Assembly: GCA_021650895.1 (NCBI GenBank)
Contig: CP091278.1
Coordinates: 248,001 to 312,000 of the forward strand
Direction of reading: 5' to 3'
From: Candidatus Jettenia sp.
GTDB lineage: Bacteria > Planctomycetota > Brocadiia > Brocadiales > Brocadiaceae
DNA length: 64,000 nucleotides
This document shows, in pieces, positions 26,679 through 36,614 of this stretch; the first letter of the stretch is position 1; each line of letters begins with the position of its first letter. Made by a program: the position numbers and the translations under genes. The notes beneath the pieces were generated by a model that saw only the letters and a list, made by a program, of their open reading frames with translations, had not been told where the DNA came from and made no database searches.

Positions 26679-28178
26679 ATGAGTTTTTTCAGGTTTACAT
26701 TAAGAGTATATTCTTACATTGGTATATTCTTTCTCATTATTTTCAATATATTCCTTCCTGGAATATTTTTTGCCACAGACCTGGAAGCAAACACAAATAA
26801 TTTAAACAAACAAATTCAAACCCTATTAAAAAATCTCGATCTGAAACAGGTATCATGTGGTATTAGTATTGTATCTCTGAAAAAGAATGTATCGGTATAT
26901 AATTACCGAAGCAACGATTTATTTAGTGTTGCCTCAAATATGAAACTCCTCACTACTGCCGCGGCTTTAGATTATTTGGGACCAAATTTTACCTATGAAA
27001 CAAACATTGAAGCTAACGGTATAATAACAGATTCAGGGAAACTCAAGGGTGATGTTATCTTGAAAGGGAGCGGCGATCCTAACCTCTCAGGCAGATTTTA
27101 TCATGGTAATATTTTAGCAGTTCCCGAATCCTGGGCGAGTGCTATCAGAAGCAGGGGAATCTCCAGGATTACCGGTGATATTATAGCAGACGATACAATC
27201 TTCGATCGTGTCTATACCCATCCTACATGGTCAAAAAATCAACTGTCAGCATGGTATTGTGCCCCAAGCTGTGGATTATCATTTAACGATAATTGTGTCG
27301 ATATAACGCTCATTTCCAGTAAAAAACCAGGAAATGCTGTAATTCTGTTAATAAATCCGGATACATCGTATTTTACTATTTTTAATAACTGTATAGGTAC
27401 GTCGAATAAAAAGGAACATGCTTATTCAATGTATCGCGAGCCTGAGACTAATCGGATATTTATCACCGGTAAGTTTTGGATTAATGCATCCCCGAAAAGG
27501 GAGTGGGTGACTGTGTATAATCCGGCTCTTTACCTTGCAACGGTCTTTAAAGAAGTTTTAGAAAAGTATGGAATTCTCGTTGATGGAACTGCCCGCCTAA
27601 TTGATGAAACAGATGTTACTGATGCCCATAGGGAAAGGATTACACAAACTACTTCTACTATGGGACAAACTATTTCGGTAACCAATAAACGCAGCCAGAA
27701 CTTTTATGCTGAACAGATACTAAAAACTTTAGGGGCGCATGTTAACGGAGAGGGTAGTACTAAGTCGGGGAGAGACATCCTGCATAATTTTATGAATAAA
27801 CTGGGTTTTCATTCTGACGAATATCAAATTGAAGATGGCTCAGGATTATCGAGAGGTAACAGGTTCTCTCCACATATGATAACGTCTCTTCTGACGTATA
27901 TGTATAAACATCCCCATGGTAAAGTATTGTACGATTCTTTACCTGTATCAGGAAAGGATGGCGGGTTAAAAGATCGAATGGTTTCTCCACAATACAAGAA
28001 TAGAGTACATGCAAAGACAGGGTATATAGCAAAAGTGTCCACGCTTTCCGGATACATAAATACCCCCAATGGAGATGTGCTTGCTTTTTCGATTTTAATG
28101 AATAATTTTAATAATTTACGTAGTATCCATAAAGTACAGGATGATATTTGCCGGACATTAATAAACTATTATAATTAA
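26679..28178 (+). CDS. dacB: D-alanyl-D-alanine carboxypeptidase/endopeptidase (PBP4, DacB)
   Basis: A roughly 499-residue exported peptidase of family S13 that trims or cuts peptidoglycan cross-links in the periplasm. An N-terminal membrane/signal segment covers residues 8-32. The active-site motifs are SNMK near residue 86 (S-x-x-K), SQN near 343 and HAKTG near 446. The long inserted domain between the first two motifs is normal for PBP4. I chose ATG 26679; a TTG at 26655 extends the frame. Together with the L,D-transpeptidase at 47 kb it argues for a peptidoglycan wall. Confidence 0.9.
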   Translation: MSFFRFTLRVYSYIGIFFLIIFNIFLPGIFFATDLEANTNNLNKQIQTLLKNLDLKQVSCGISIVSLKKNVSVYNYRSNDLFSVASNMKLLTTAAALDYLGPNFTYETNIEANGIITDSGKLKGDVILKGSGDPNLSGRFYHGNILAVPESWASAIRSRGISRITGDIIADDTIFDRVYTHPTWSKNQLSAWYCAPSCGLSFNDNCVDITLISSKKPGNAVILLINPDTSYFTIFNNCIGTSNKKEHAYSMYREPETNRIFITGKFWINASPKREWVTVYNPALYLATVFKEVLEKYGILVDGTARLIDETDVTDAHRERITQTTSTMGQTISVTNKRSQNFYAEQILKTLGAHVNGEGSTKSGRDILHNFMNKLGFHSDEYQIEDGSGLSRGNRFSPHMITSLLTYMYKHPHGKVLYDSLPVSGKDGGLKDRMVSPQYKNRVHAKTGYIAKVSTLSGYINTPNGDVLAFSILMNNFNNLRSIHKVQDDICRTLINYYN

Positions 28179-28187
28179 AATACCTTT

Positions 28188-28811
28188 ATGAGTGAACATA
28201 TCAAGAGAGTATATTCGCTTTATGCATGGATTTATGATGGCTTCTTTGGAAAAATATTTGAGCAGGGAAGGTATGCCGCTTTTCATATGATGAATGTAAA
28301 ACCCAATGAGACTATCCTCGAAGTCGGTTTGGGGACTGGGCTATCATTACCCTTATACCCAAAAAGTGCTCACGTGATTGGGATTGACATTAGTCAAGAG
28401 ATGTTAAATAAAGCCGAGGTTAAAAAACGATATTATACATTATCAAATGTGACTTTGCATAACATGGATGCATCATCCATGACCTTTGCAGATAACACCT
28501 TCGATAAAGTCATTGCATCTCATGTTATCACCGTAGTTCCCGACCCACTACGTATTTTACATGAGATAAAAAGGGTATGCAAAAAGGATGGAGAGATTTT
28601 TATATTAAATTATGCAGGTTGTAATAACTGGCTTATTTCCCGTTTCGAAAAATTTATTTCCCCATTTAGAGATAAATTAGGTTTAGGAAAGCATATAGAC
28701 CTTGATGAGTTACTCCGAGGTGCTCACCTTTCAATCGTACACGAGCAACGGGTAAATTTTCTCGGTATGTGCCGGCTAATAAAATGTAAAAATAATCCTG
28801 TTCTTATATAA
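28188..28811 (+). CDS. Class I SAM methyltransferase, PE N-methyltransferase-like
   Basis: A 207-residue enzyme with SAM-binding motif I EVGLGTGLSLPLYP near residue 46, the acidic motif GIDISQEML near 67, and a post-I block DNTFDKVIASHVI near 104. The start (YAWIYDGFFGKIFEQGR) is like phosphatidylethanolamine N-methyltransferases (PmtA) and UbiE relatives. It may methylate a lipid headgroup at the membrane, but other small-molecule substrates are possible. It starts ten bases after dacB, so it may share its transcript. Confidence 0.75.
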   Translation: MSEHIKRVYSLYAWIYDGFFGKIFEQGRYAAFHMMNVKPNETILEVGLGTGLSLPLYPKSAHVIGIDISQEMLNKAEVKKRYYTLSNVTLHNMDASSMTFADNTFDKVIASHVITVVPDPLRILHEIKRVCKKDGEIFILNYAGCNNWLISRFEKFISPFRDKLGLGKHIDLDELLRGAHLSIVHEQRVNFLGMCRLIKCKNNPVLI

Positions 28812-28814
28812 GAG

Positions 28815-28910
28815 GAATTTCAATTCCGTAGGGCAACCCTTCAGGGTTGCCATCCCCGTCTATATTCAGACGAGGGGAGGCAAGGCTAAAGCCTTGCTCT
28901 ACACCGGCCC
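28815..28910. repeat. R1 repeat, full copy
   Basis: Two hairpins: GTAGGGCAACCC...GGGTTGCC and GGCAAGGCTAAAGCCTTGC, with CCCCGTCTATATTCAGACGAGGGG between them. It lies directly after the methyltransferase stop. Nothing else is visible in 28911-29047. Confidence 0.8.
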
Positions 28911-29047
28911 CGTTGCCTGAATATGCGCATGGGGACAGCTTATCTTGTTAAGGAAGCCTAATAAAACTGGGCATTTATACAAACAAATATTAAGTAAATA
29001 TAAGTTTATCATTATAAGTAAATGTAAGTTTACCATGAAAATTTTCT

Positions 29048-30127
29048 TTAGCAAGTATTTTTTCTCTCAATCCATCCCCCACCCACAACGGTATCATTAT
29101 GATAGAAAACAACCGCTTGCCCAGGGGTTATCGCCCTTTGTGAGTTCCTGAATACAACACTCGCCCTGTCTGGCCCATGGGCATATACGATAGCGGGCGC
29201 CGGAGTGTGGTTATACCGGATCTTTGCCTGTACTTCTAATGGTTCCTCCGGTTTGTCAATGGAGATCCAGTTTACGCCGGATGCTACTAATTCATTCTCC
29301 ATGAGTTCATCAGCAGTACCAATTACAACCGTATTCTCTTGTGGATTTATATCAATTACATATCTGGGCGTACCGAATGCGATACCAAGTCCTTTCCGTT
29401 GCCCTATCGTAAAGAATGGCGCCCCCGGATGTCTTCCCAGGGTATTTCCCTGTCTGTCTTTGATAAATCCCGGAGCTATGCGACTTCCAAATCGTTCATA
29501 TAAAAGACTATGATAGTTATTATCCAGTACGAAGCAAATGTCCTGGCTTTCTGGTTTATCCTTCGTTTTCAGGTTCAAATTTCTGGCTACCTGACGTACA
29601 TACTCCTTTGTCACAGCGCCTAAGGGAAAAAGGGTTTTTGAGAGTTGGTCCTGAGTGAGTGAAAACAGTACGTACGATTGGTCTTTTCGCGGGTCTGCCC
29701 CTCTTTTGAGGAGGTATCTGTCCTTTGACTTTTCTATCTTTGCATAATGCCCGGTAGCAATAAAATCGGCATTCAGCATCTTTGCAAAGTCCAATAGCCT
29801 TCCAAATTTTAACTCCTGATTGCAGGTAATGCAGGGATTGGGCGTTCTGCCATTAAGGTATGCAGTGCAAAAGGCATCTATAATACGATCAAAGGCATCC
29901 TTAAAGTTTAGCACATGGAATGGAATGCCTAATTGATCTGCTACGTTGCGGGCGTCATTTGCATCTTCCAGACTACAACAAACCTTGTTTCTGGTTATGG
30001 TATCGATTTTATCGATACCCAGTCGCATGAACAAGCCTATAACCTCATAGCCCTGTTCTACTAAAAAATGTGCGGCAACGCTGCTATCAACACCGCCGCT
30101 CATGGCAATAACAACTTTTGTTTTCAT
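29048..30127 (-). CDS. mnmA: tRNA-specific 2-thiouridylase MnmA
   Basis: A 359-residue cytoplasmic enzyme that makes 2-thiouridine at tRNA wobble position 34. The ATP-binding PP-loop MSGGVDSS is at residues 9-16. The first catalytic Cys is in GRTPNPCITCNQELKFG near 99, and the second in ESQDICFVLDN near 200. GHHPGAPFFTIGQRKGLG-like sequence near 240 starts the C-terminal domains. Full length for the family. No neighbour on the same strand is close enough to be co-transcribed. Confidence 0.95.
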   Translation of the reverse strand: MKTKVVIAMSGGVDSSVAAHFLVEQGYEVIGLFMRLGIDKIDTITRNKVCCSLEDANDARNVADQLGIPFHVLNFKDAFDRIIDAFCTAYLNGRTPNPCITCNQELKFGRLLDFAKMLNADFIATGHYAKIEKSKDRYLLKRGADPRKDQSYVLFSLTQDQLSKTLFPLGAVTKEYVRQVARNLNLKTKDKPESQDICFVLDNNYHSLLYERFGSRIAPGFIKDRQGNTLGRHPGAPFFTIGQRKGLGIAFGTPRYVIDINPQENTVVIGTADELMENELVASGVNWISIDKPEEPLEVQAKIRYNHTPAPAIVYAHGPDRASVVFRNSQRAITPGQAVVFYHNDTVVGGGWIERKNTC

Positions 30128-30677
30128 AATGTGTTCATACTATAAAAAAATACTATTGAGCCATAGAGAACATAGAGTGCCTTTGGCAAGGCTAAAGCCT
30201 CGCCCTACTTAATTAAGATGTAGGGCGAGGCTTTAGCCTTGCCTCCCCGCCTGAATACCTAGAACACAACGTAGAGACGTAAGATTTTGCGTCTCTACGT
30301 TGTGTTCTGACACACGAATGATTATATGATTAGAGCGATTGTACAGTTACAAGTAGAGTGGATTAAGGCGTTGGTTTTTACGCCGAATCCACCAAAGGGA
30401 TAAATTCTAAACATGGATATGAACTTTGCAGGCAACCTCTTAGCATTTTTACCATTCCCGTAATAAAAATGCTTAATGATATTTCCCTGCCACCTTAAAA
30501 ACCGCTTATCTCTGATGATCCCGTCTCCTGGTAGCAAGCATTTCAAAAGCATCACCCCCGGCATACCTTTTTCTTTTCCGATGGTTTTTCCGGGGAAGAT
30601 TCTTGTAACATCCTTAAAAATCAACCAAAATATCTCTCGATACTCGTGAGAAAACCTCTTGAATGTCAGATACCCCA
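30128..30677. repeat. R1 tail-to-tail pair and flanking intergenic DNA
   Basis: GGCAAGGC...CGCCCTAC at 30185-30208 and its exact reverse complement at 30220-30243 form 24-bp arms around an 11-nt loop. ACAACGTAGAGACG and CGTCTCTACGTTGT (about 30267-30304) form 14-bp arms. In 30322-30687 a minus-strand frame of 121 codons has no recognisable protein features; I do not call it. CGTGAGAAAACCTCTTG near 30646 recurs near 31724. Confidence 0.65.
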
Positions 30678-31459
30678 TATGCATCAAGCTAAAATAGGGA
30701 AACGGCGAAGAATAACATAATCACCCTTTAGAAAACGTGTCCTTACCCACATCTTTAAATACCACAAAGAGCACGAAGTACACGAAGAATAAGAGAGTTC
30801 CAAATCTCAATAAATTCTTTTTATGATCGATCCCTTCTTGAGGCGAAACAACACACCCCTACCTCAATTGTAAAGGCGCAAAATCTTGCTTCTCTACGTT
30901 CTTCTTTCTTCGTGTACTTCGTGGTTTACCTTGCTTCTACCTTCGCTCCCTACCTAACTTGTGGGTAAGGATAAGTTTAGAAAAGGGGGAAAAGTATGAT
31001 ATTTTTGATCAGGCAAACTTTTCTCAAGAGAAAATCCTTCCTTCTTTCCCCCCTTTTTAAACTAATCCTTACTTCCCCCCCTTTTTTAAAGGGGGGTTAG
31101 GGGGGATTAGAGGGGAATATGCACACACCGTGCTCTTTCTCTCCTGTCAATATAATTCATGATAACACGATTTGTATCGGTTCAACTGTGTGGGGCTGTG
31201 TCATTGCGAGGGTAGTGTCCGAAGCAATCCCCTGGACATTTCAAAAGAGATTGCTTCGGGAAAATACCCCTCGCAATGACACATACGAGAGAGTCTGTTA
31301 TAATAAATTAAGTTGACAGTGTACCAGGGGGATACCTCCTTTTTTATGGAACACGCTTCTTCGCTTGATTGTATAGGAATTTTCATTTTATGTAAGCGGT
31401 TTTCGAGTGGCACGGACAAACTCCGTTTGTCCGTGTTGCCGTCTTTAACTTGATGCATA
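30678..31459 (+). mobile_element. LR element, copy B (carries an M184 MITE)
   Basis: Bounded by ATATGCATCAAGCTAA at the left and TTAACTTGATGCATAT at the right. Contains M184 at 31145-31323. It lacks the roughly 50-bp stretch present in copies A, D and E between GTGTTG and CGCCTCAAG, a deletion shared with copy C. An R1 repeat half lies at its right edge (about 31465-31516). No coding region is supported. Confidence 0.75.
31145..31323. mobile_element. M184 MITE, copy 3 (inside LR-B)
   Basis: About 179 bp, inverted relative to copies 1 and 2. The left terminal repeat is shortened (starts TGTCAATATAATTC), and the right is complete (TTGACAGTGTA). The same shortened end occurs in copy 5. Confidence 0.85.
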
Positions 31460-31510
31460 TTACTACCCCCGTGCATGTTCAGACGGGGGAAGCAAGGCTA
31501 AAGCCTTGCC

Positions 31511-31722
31511 CTACATTGTCTTTAACCCTACAGGCAGGATAAGGGCTACTTTGGTAAATTCTCCCTCAATACTATCAATAACAATCTTACCGCCGTGATT
31601 CTTGATTATTTTATGACTGATACTTAATCCCAATCCGGTTCCTTTCCCATGAGGTTTTGTCGTAAAAAAGGGCTTTATTGCTTTATCCTTTATCTTTGCA
31701 GGCATACCGATACCGTGATCAT
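31511..31722 (-). pseudogene. C-terminal fragment of a sensor histidine kinase
   Basis: On the minus strand the remnant reads DHGIGMP (G1 box), then KPFFTTKPHGKGTGLGLSIS (F and G2 boxes), then a short end. The Gly-rich boxes of a HATPase domain are clear, but the H box, N box and sensor part are gone. The left end (gene 3' end) stops at a TAG that is part of an R1 repeat; the right end joins a CGTGAGAAAACCTCTTG sequence that also occurs at 30646. It is a decayed fragment bounded by repeats on both sides. Confidence 0.7.
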
Positions 31723-31842
31723 AACGTGAGAAAACCTCTTGATGTCAGGTGTAACGTTTCTTTTAGAAAATAAAAAAGCAGTAAAGAAAGATGCCCCACA
31801 CATCAATCAGTACTGCTTTTAAAGACGTAAAAAATGTATTTC

Positions 31843-32574
31843 TTATTGTAAAGGATTGGCTATGAGCTTTGTACCAAAGGCATGAGCTGTCTTTCCAATC
31901 CGATACTCACCATCTACTGATACAATAACCTCTTTAACCATGCTATTAGCCGATACTTTTTCAGGTTCATTATCACAAAGTATAACATCATAGGATAAAG
32001 ACCAGTCTTTTATATCTTTATCAAGATCAACAAACCGGGATCCTATATGTTTCGATAACTCATTGATTTCCGGGGTTACAAAAGTAAGCCGAATATTGTT
32101 AAGGTTAATTAAACGTTCCTGGTAAACCTTGGCTTTCCCATAAGCTGGTTTGAACTCTGGTACCAAATCAACAATCTTTCCAAGGGCAACCGGACCATCC
32201 AGAAATTTTATAAAATATTCCTTTACACGCCATACTTTTTGTCCGTCAATCGTATCTTCACCATAATAAAATCTAAACTCACAATTACTTCCATTCCTTT
32301 TCAAATAATAGAAATCATGGACGGAAACATCGTATAAGAATTGTGCTCTCAGGATACTTTCCTCTTCCGGTGTTACCATTGCGTATCGTCTGAAAGGTTC
32401 TTCTTCACAATATAAATAGGTTGGTTTCCCAAACTTTTCATTAACTTCTGCTTTTGTTAAGCCAATAATACCATCTTCTAAGGTCTCTTTAGCAGAGAGA
32501 TTATTGTTTACAAAAAGACCTATTCCCAATAAACACATAAATGGTAGCGTTACTGAAATCAATTTACTTCTCAT
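31843..32574 (-). CDS. Exported protein of unknown function
   Basis: About 243 residues with a signal peptide (SKLISVTLPFMCLLGIGLFV, cleavage after LSA). The first mature block, GIIGLTKAEVNEKFGKPTYLY, resembles BamE/SmpA-type beta-strand-helix motifs, but only weakly. The rest is mixed polar sequence with a Tyr-rich middle and no family I recognise. AAGGGATGGAAG upstream of ATG 32574 supports that start over the ATG at 32592. It is divergent from the next gene. Confidence 0.6.
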   Translation of the reverse strand: MRSKLISVTLPFMCLLGIGLFVNNNLSAKETLEDGIIGLTKAEVNEKFGKPTYLYCEEEPFRRYAMVTPEEESILRAQFLYDVSVHDFYYLKRNGSNCEFRFYYGEDTIDGQKVWRVKEYFIKFLDGPVALGKIVDLVPEFKPAYGKAKVYQERLINLNNIRLTFVTPEINELSKHIGSRFVDLDKDIKDWSLSYDVILCDNEPEKVSANSMVKEVIVSVDGEYRIGKTAHAFGTKLIANPLQ

Positions 32575-32592
32575 AACTTCCATCCCTTTCAT

Positions 32593-32862
32593 TTTACCTT
32601 GTACTTATCGTATAGAATTATGCTTAAACAGCATTACAATTATGTAAAAATTTAAGAATGTAGTATATAAATTAACATAATATTTGTCAATTAATTATTA
32701 TCTAAAAAGGCAAAAGACTCCGGGAGAATTTGATGAGAACAACGTTTTAAGTTGTTGACAAATTTTCTTTGACAGTTAATCCATATCATGTTACAAGTAA
32801 ATATTTATACTTTCTCTTAACCAATTCAATACGTAAGTGTGTTCTTGAAAGGAATGTAAAAG
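32593..32862. other. AT-rich divergent promoter region
   Basis: No gene. TTGACA occurs twice (about 32753 and 32770) within TTGTTGACAAATTTTCTTTGACAG, in the direction of the gene at 32863, but no convincing -10 lies at 16-18 bases from either. I see no riboswitch that I can name. Confidence 0.3.
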
Positions 32863-33588
32863 ATGTTAAAGAAAATATCTCTGTTGATACTTGCTTTATT
32901 CATTGTTTCGAAGGCCTCGTATGCTTTTGAAAGTGGCACTCTCCGTGGTCGTATTATGGATGGTTTTGGCAAACCTCTTTCCTTTGCTGATGTCACAGCT
33001 GTATCTAACGGGTCGAAGCTGAGGGCGTCTTCCGACTCAACAGGTAATTTTTCTATTAGTTACCATCCTGGCAATATTAAACTGACCTTTGATAAAGGAG
33101 GGTATATCCCTTTATATATACCGTTATCGCTTGATGAGACAACCGATCTCTCGATTGGTGATATTACCTTGTGGAAAATACCTCCGAAAGGGGGGCTTTT
33201 TGTTGTAGGCGATAACGCCTATGGGGAAATTAATAACGCTGAGTACTACTCTGAAAGTACTAGTAAAGAAAAGCGTTTTTATGCAAAAGGTTCACCGACA
33301 AAGATTAAAGGCCGGGAACTGAAATTTATTGATTTTCAAACAGATAATCCTCTGGTAATAGGGAAGACGCTTTACCGTGTTGATTCAAATAATTCGTTAG
33401 GGAGTATTGTCTTTTACCCTACACAGAGTTATGTTTTAAATAAAGAAAAGGATACGTATACGAAAATTGCTGATAATGTTGGTATGCGGAAATTAGAATT
33501 GCCACCAGGCCGCTATTTCTATTGTGTAGGAGAAATAACGATACGGTCGAAGGTTGGACCCGGGTTCTTTTTTGAGGTATCTTCTTAA
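32863..33588 (+). CDS. Exported protein with carboxypeptidase-regulatory-like domain
   Basis: A 241-residue protein. A signal peptide (residues 1-21, ending SYA) is followed by SGTLRGRIMDGFGKPLSFADVTA and SSDSTGNFSISYHPGNIKLTFDKGGY, which match the CarboxypepD_reg seven-strand domain found in surface and transport proteins. The second half has no family I can name. Its last four bases overlap the end of ftsH, which is on the opposite strand. The function is probably structural or binding, outside the cytoplasm. Confidence 0.6.
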   Translation: MLKKISLLILALFIVSKASYAFESGTLRGRIMDGFGKPLSFADVTAVSNGSKLRASSDSTGNFSISYHPGNIKLTFDKGGYIPLYIPLSLDETTDLSIGDITLWKIPPKGGLFVVGDNAYGEINNAEYYSESTSKEKRFYAKGSPTKIKGRELKFIDFQTDNPLVIGKTLYRVDSNNSLGSIVFYPTQSYVLNKEKDTYTKIADNVGMRKLELPPGRYFYCVGEITIRSKVGPGFFFEVSS

Positions 33589-35426
33589 CGAGTGTTATTT
33601 TTTGGATCAGGGAGGGTGTGAGATATAATTTCCCTCAGTTCTTCACCCTCAATGACCTCCATCTCCAGAAGTCGTTTTGCAAGAGCTTGTAAACGGCCTT
33701 TGTTTTCCAGAAGTATATCTTTTACCCTTGTATAGGAGTCGAAGATGATTTTTTTAACTTCATTATCAATTTCTTTTGAAATCTCTTCGCTTGATTCGCG
33801 GCCCGAGTACCCAAACTCCAGGAATTGTGATTTTCTTTTTTGAAATGTCATAGGACCAATTTTTTCACTCATGCCATATTCTTTGACCATACTCATTGCA
33901 ATCTCTGTCGCCCGTTCCAGGTCGTTTTGTGCCCCTGTAGAAATTTCATGAAAGATCATTTCTTCCGCTGCCCGCCCGCCGAGGAGTACGGCAAGCCGGT
34001 CCAATAATTCTGATCGTGTCAACAAGTACCGGTCTTCAGTAGGCAACTGGAGTGTATATCCCAATGCAGCAATACCGCGTGGAATAATGGAAATTCTATG
34101 GACTTTATCAGCACCCGGGACTGATTCTGCAACTAAAGCATGGCCTGACTCGTGATAAGCAATGATCTCCAATTCCTTTTTGCTCATAACTCTTTTTTTC
34201 TTTTCTAATCCGGCAACTACCCGGTTAATCGATTCTTCAAAATTTTCCATATCCACATACTCTTTTCCCATTCGTGCAGCAAGAAGCGCTGCCTCGTTGA
34301 CAACATTGGCAAGATCTGCTCCGACAAAGCCTGGTGTTCGTGCAGCAATAATTTTTATATCTACCGCCTTGCCAACCTTTACATTTTTGCAATGAACCTG
34401 TAATATTTCTTCGCGCCCTTTGATATCGGGTCTGTCTACCAGGATATGCCTGTCAAACCTTCCGGGCCTCAATAAAGCCGGATCCAGAATCTCTGGCCTG
34501 TTTGTTGCGGCCATGATAATTACCCCTTTCCGGGTATCAAATCCGTCCATTTCTATAAGAAGTTGATTTAAAGTATTTTCTCGTTCTTCGTGACCACCTG
34601 AAATAGGTGCTGCCGCACGTATTTTTCCCAAAGCGTCGACCTCGTCAATAAATATAATACAAGGGGCCTTTTCCTGTGCCTGTCCAAATAGATCACGCAC
34701 TCGCGCAGCTCCCACTCCAACAAACATCTCGACGAACCCTGATCCGCTCATAGAGAAAAAAGGCACTTTCGCTTCACCTGCTACTGCTTTAGCTAGCAAT
34801 GTCTTACCCGTGCCGGTAGGTCCCACAAGCAGTACCCCTTTGGGTATCTTTCCACCCAATCTCTGGTATTTTTGTGGATTTTGGAGATAATCGATAATCT
34901 CTTTTAACTCTTCCTTTGCTTCATCAACGCCGGCTACATCATCAAAAGTAACACCGGTATTCTTGTCGATATAAAGGCTAGCCCGACTTTTTCCGATGGA
35001 CATAAGTCCTGCTCCGGTTGCTCCACGCCTGGCTCGTGATATCATAATGAGAAAAATTATCATAGGGATAAACCAGAGTAAAAACAGACTGCCACGCCAT
35101 CCTCCGCTTTCAAGTGCAGAAAATTTTATATTATGCGCAACAAGTTCTTTTACCAGATTTGGGTCTTCTACCTTGACTGTTGTTACACCCTTCTTACCTT
35201 TTTGTTCTGATTCGGTCTTTAAAATTCCTCTGATCGTTGTCGGATAGAAGATTACCTCTTCCAGTTTATCTTCCTGTATTAATTTCCGGAATTCACTATA
35301 AGGGATATTCTCTGTTTTTACGAAGTCGGCCTTTGCAATACGATGCAGTATGAAAATTGATAGAAAGAGGAGAAATACTACAGATATTTTACAGAAATAT
35401 TTTTGTGTCATTCTCACTAACCTCAT
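33585..35426 (-). CDS. ftsH: ATP-dependent zinc metalloprotease FtsH
   Basis: A 613-residue membrane protease that degrades misfolded membrane proteins and regulators. Membrane helices are at about residues 13-30 and 115-130. The AAA domain has Walker A GPTGTGKT near 200, Walker [10 protein letters not shown] near 257 and the second region of homology [19 protein letters not shown] near 310. The zinc site HESGH is near 423, with the third ligand region further on (GAQNDLERA near 510). Length is normal. It converges on the upstream neighbour with a four-base overlap. Confidence 0.96.
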   Translation of the reverse strand: MRLVRMTQKYFCKISVVFLLFLSIFILHRIAKADFVKTENIPYSEFRKLIQEDKLEEVIFYPTTIRGILKTESEQKGKKGVTTVKVEDPNLVKELVAHNIKFSALESGGWRGSLFLLWFIPMIIFLIMISRARRGATGAGLMSIGKSRASLYIDKNTGVTFDDVAGVDEAKEELKEIIDYLQNPQKYQRLGGKIPKGVLLVGPTGTGKTLLAKAVAGEAKVPFFSMSGSGFVEMFVGVGAARVRDLFGQAQEKAPCIIFIDEVDALGKIRAAAPISGGHEERENTLNQLLIEMDGFDTRKGVIIMAATNRPEILDPALLRPGRFDRHILVDRPDIKGREEILQVHCKNVKVGKAVDIKIIAARTPGFVGADLANVVNEAALLAARMGKEYVDMENFEESINRVVAGLEKKKRVMSKKELEIIAYHESGHALVAESVPGADKVHRISIIPRGIAALGYTLQLPTEDRYLLTRSELLDRLAVLLGGRAAEEMIFHEISTGAQNDLERATEIAMSMVKEYGMSEKIGPMTFQKRKSQFLEFGYSGRESSEEISKEIDNEVKKIIFDSYTRVKDILLENKGRLQALAKRLLEMEVIEGEELREIISHTLPDPKNNTR

Positions 35427-35671
35427 GTTATTTGGGAGTAAACCTTTACGATCCTTTGGCTCATAGAAAGGTGGGAAGACTCTGTGCCGGAGGTCCTTGT
35501 GGCCTGCCTAAATAATATTACAAAGTATCTATTACTTTGGCAACCTATAATTTAGATGCTGATCTGCATGTCTGATTTTTTGCATAGTATTCTCTTTTCT
35601 GATATTAATTATTGACTCACATGATTACAGGCCATAAAATTGATTTTAATTTATTTCGTTAACTCTGATTC

Positions 35672-36604
35672 ATGGAATTTATGTTTCAACCAAGTTATAT
35701 AAATTTGTATAAAACCGGCAAACTCTTTGAGAGAATTGAAAAGGCGCGCATAGTATTAAAAGAATGTCAAATATGTCCAAGACGATGTAAAGTGAACAGA
35801 CTTGAGAATACCATGGGGATATGTAAGGTCGGTACGTTACCAAAGGTTTCAAGTTATAGTCCGCACTTCGGTGAAGAATCACCGTTGGTGGGCAGATACG
35901 GTTCTGGAACTATCTTTATTACTTCATGCAACTTGGGTTGTGTGTTTTGTCAAAATTCCGATATCAGCCATAGCAGAGATGGCCATGAAATTTCTCCTGA
36001 GCGGTTTGCCCAAATAATGATCGAACTGCAACATAGTGGCTGTCACAATATCAATTTCGTTACACCTACCCATGTTTTACCTCAAATACTTGAAGCGCTT
36101 CCTATCGCCATTAAGGAAGGTTTAAAAATACCATTAGTGTATAATACAGGAGGTTATGATCTGGTAGAAACTTTACAACTTGTGGAAGGGGTTTTTGATA
36201 TCTACATGCCTGATTTTAAGTTTTCAGATAATGAGATTGCCAATGTGTTATGTAAAGCCAGAGATTATCCACACGTAGTTATGAGTGCCATAAGAGAAAT
36301 GTACAGACAAGTAGGTGATCTCGTAGTAAATGATTATGGCATTGCGGAGAGAGGATTGATTGTCCGTCATCTCATTATGCCAAATGGATTGGCCGGGACG
36401 CGTAAGGTTATGCAGTTTCTTGCTCAAGAGATTTCACCACATACGTATGTGAATATCATGGATCAATATCATCCTTGTTATCTTTCACATAAGTATTCAG
36501 AGATTAATCGCCGTATCAATGATGAAGAGTTTGAAAATGCCCTTCAGATAGCATGGGAAGAGGGCATCCACAGATTAGACTCTCACATGAGCATTCACCC
36601 GTAG
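35672..36604 (+). CDS. Radical SAM protein, PflX-type (COG1313)
   Basis: A 310-residue protein related to pyruvate formate-lyase activases. CQICPRRCKVNR near residue 31 with CKVG after it is an extra N-terminal Cys cluster; CNLGCVFC near 89 is the C-x3-C-x2-C site for the SAM [4Fe-4S] cluster. NFVTPTH near 128 is a typical PflX block. The natural target is not known for this family. It starts the pair with the flavoprotein gene ten bases downstream, so the two likely work from one transcript. Confidence 0.85.
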   Translation: MEFMFQPSYINLYKTGKLFERIEKARIVLKECQICPRRCKVNRLENTMGICKVGTLPKVSSYSPHFGEESPLVGRYGSGTIFITSCNLGCVFCQNSDISHSRDGHEISPERFAQIMIELQHSGCHNINFVTPTHVLPQILEALPIAIKEGLKIPLVYNTGGYDLVETLQLVEGVFDIYMPDFKFSDNEIANVLCKARDYPHVVMSAIREMYRQVGDLVVNDYGIAERGLIVRHLIMPNGLAGTRKVMQFLAQEISPHTYVNIMDQYHPCYLSHKYSEINRRINDEEFENALQIAWEEGIHRLDSHMSIHP

Positions 36605-36614
36605 CTGATCCCAT

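Noticed and set aside
30322-30687. A 121-codon minus-strand frame
   Set aside because: No domain, no ribosome site, repeat sequence at its 5' end and no context; coding is not supported.
31201-31476. A minus-strand frame in LR-B containing MCHCEGYFPEAIS
   Set aside because: This peptide is simply the translation of the M184 hairpin core; such frames are commonly mis-annotated in genomes.
32700-32862. A c-di-GMP-type riboswitch suggested by GGCAAAAGACTCCGGG
   Set aside because: The conserved core and paired arms are not complete; the match is too short to call.
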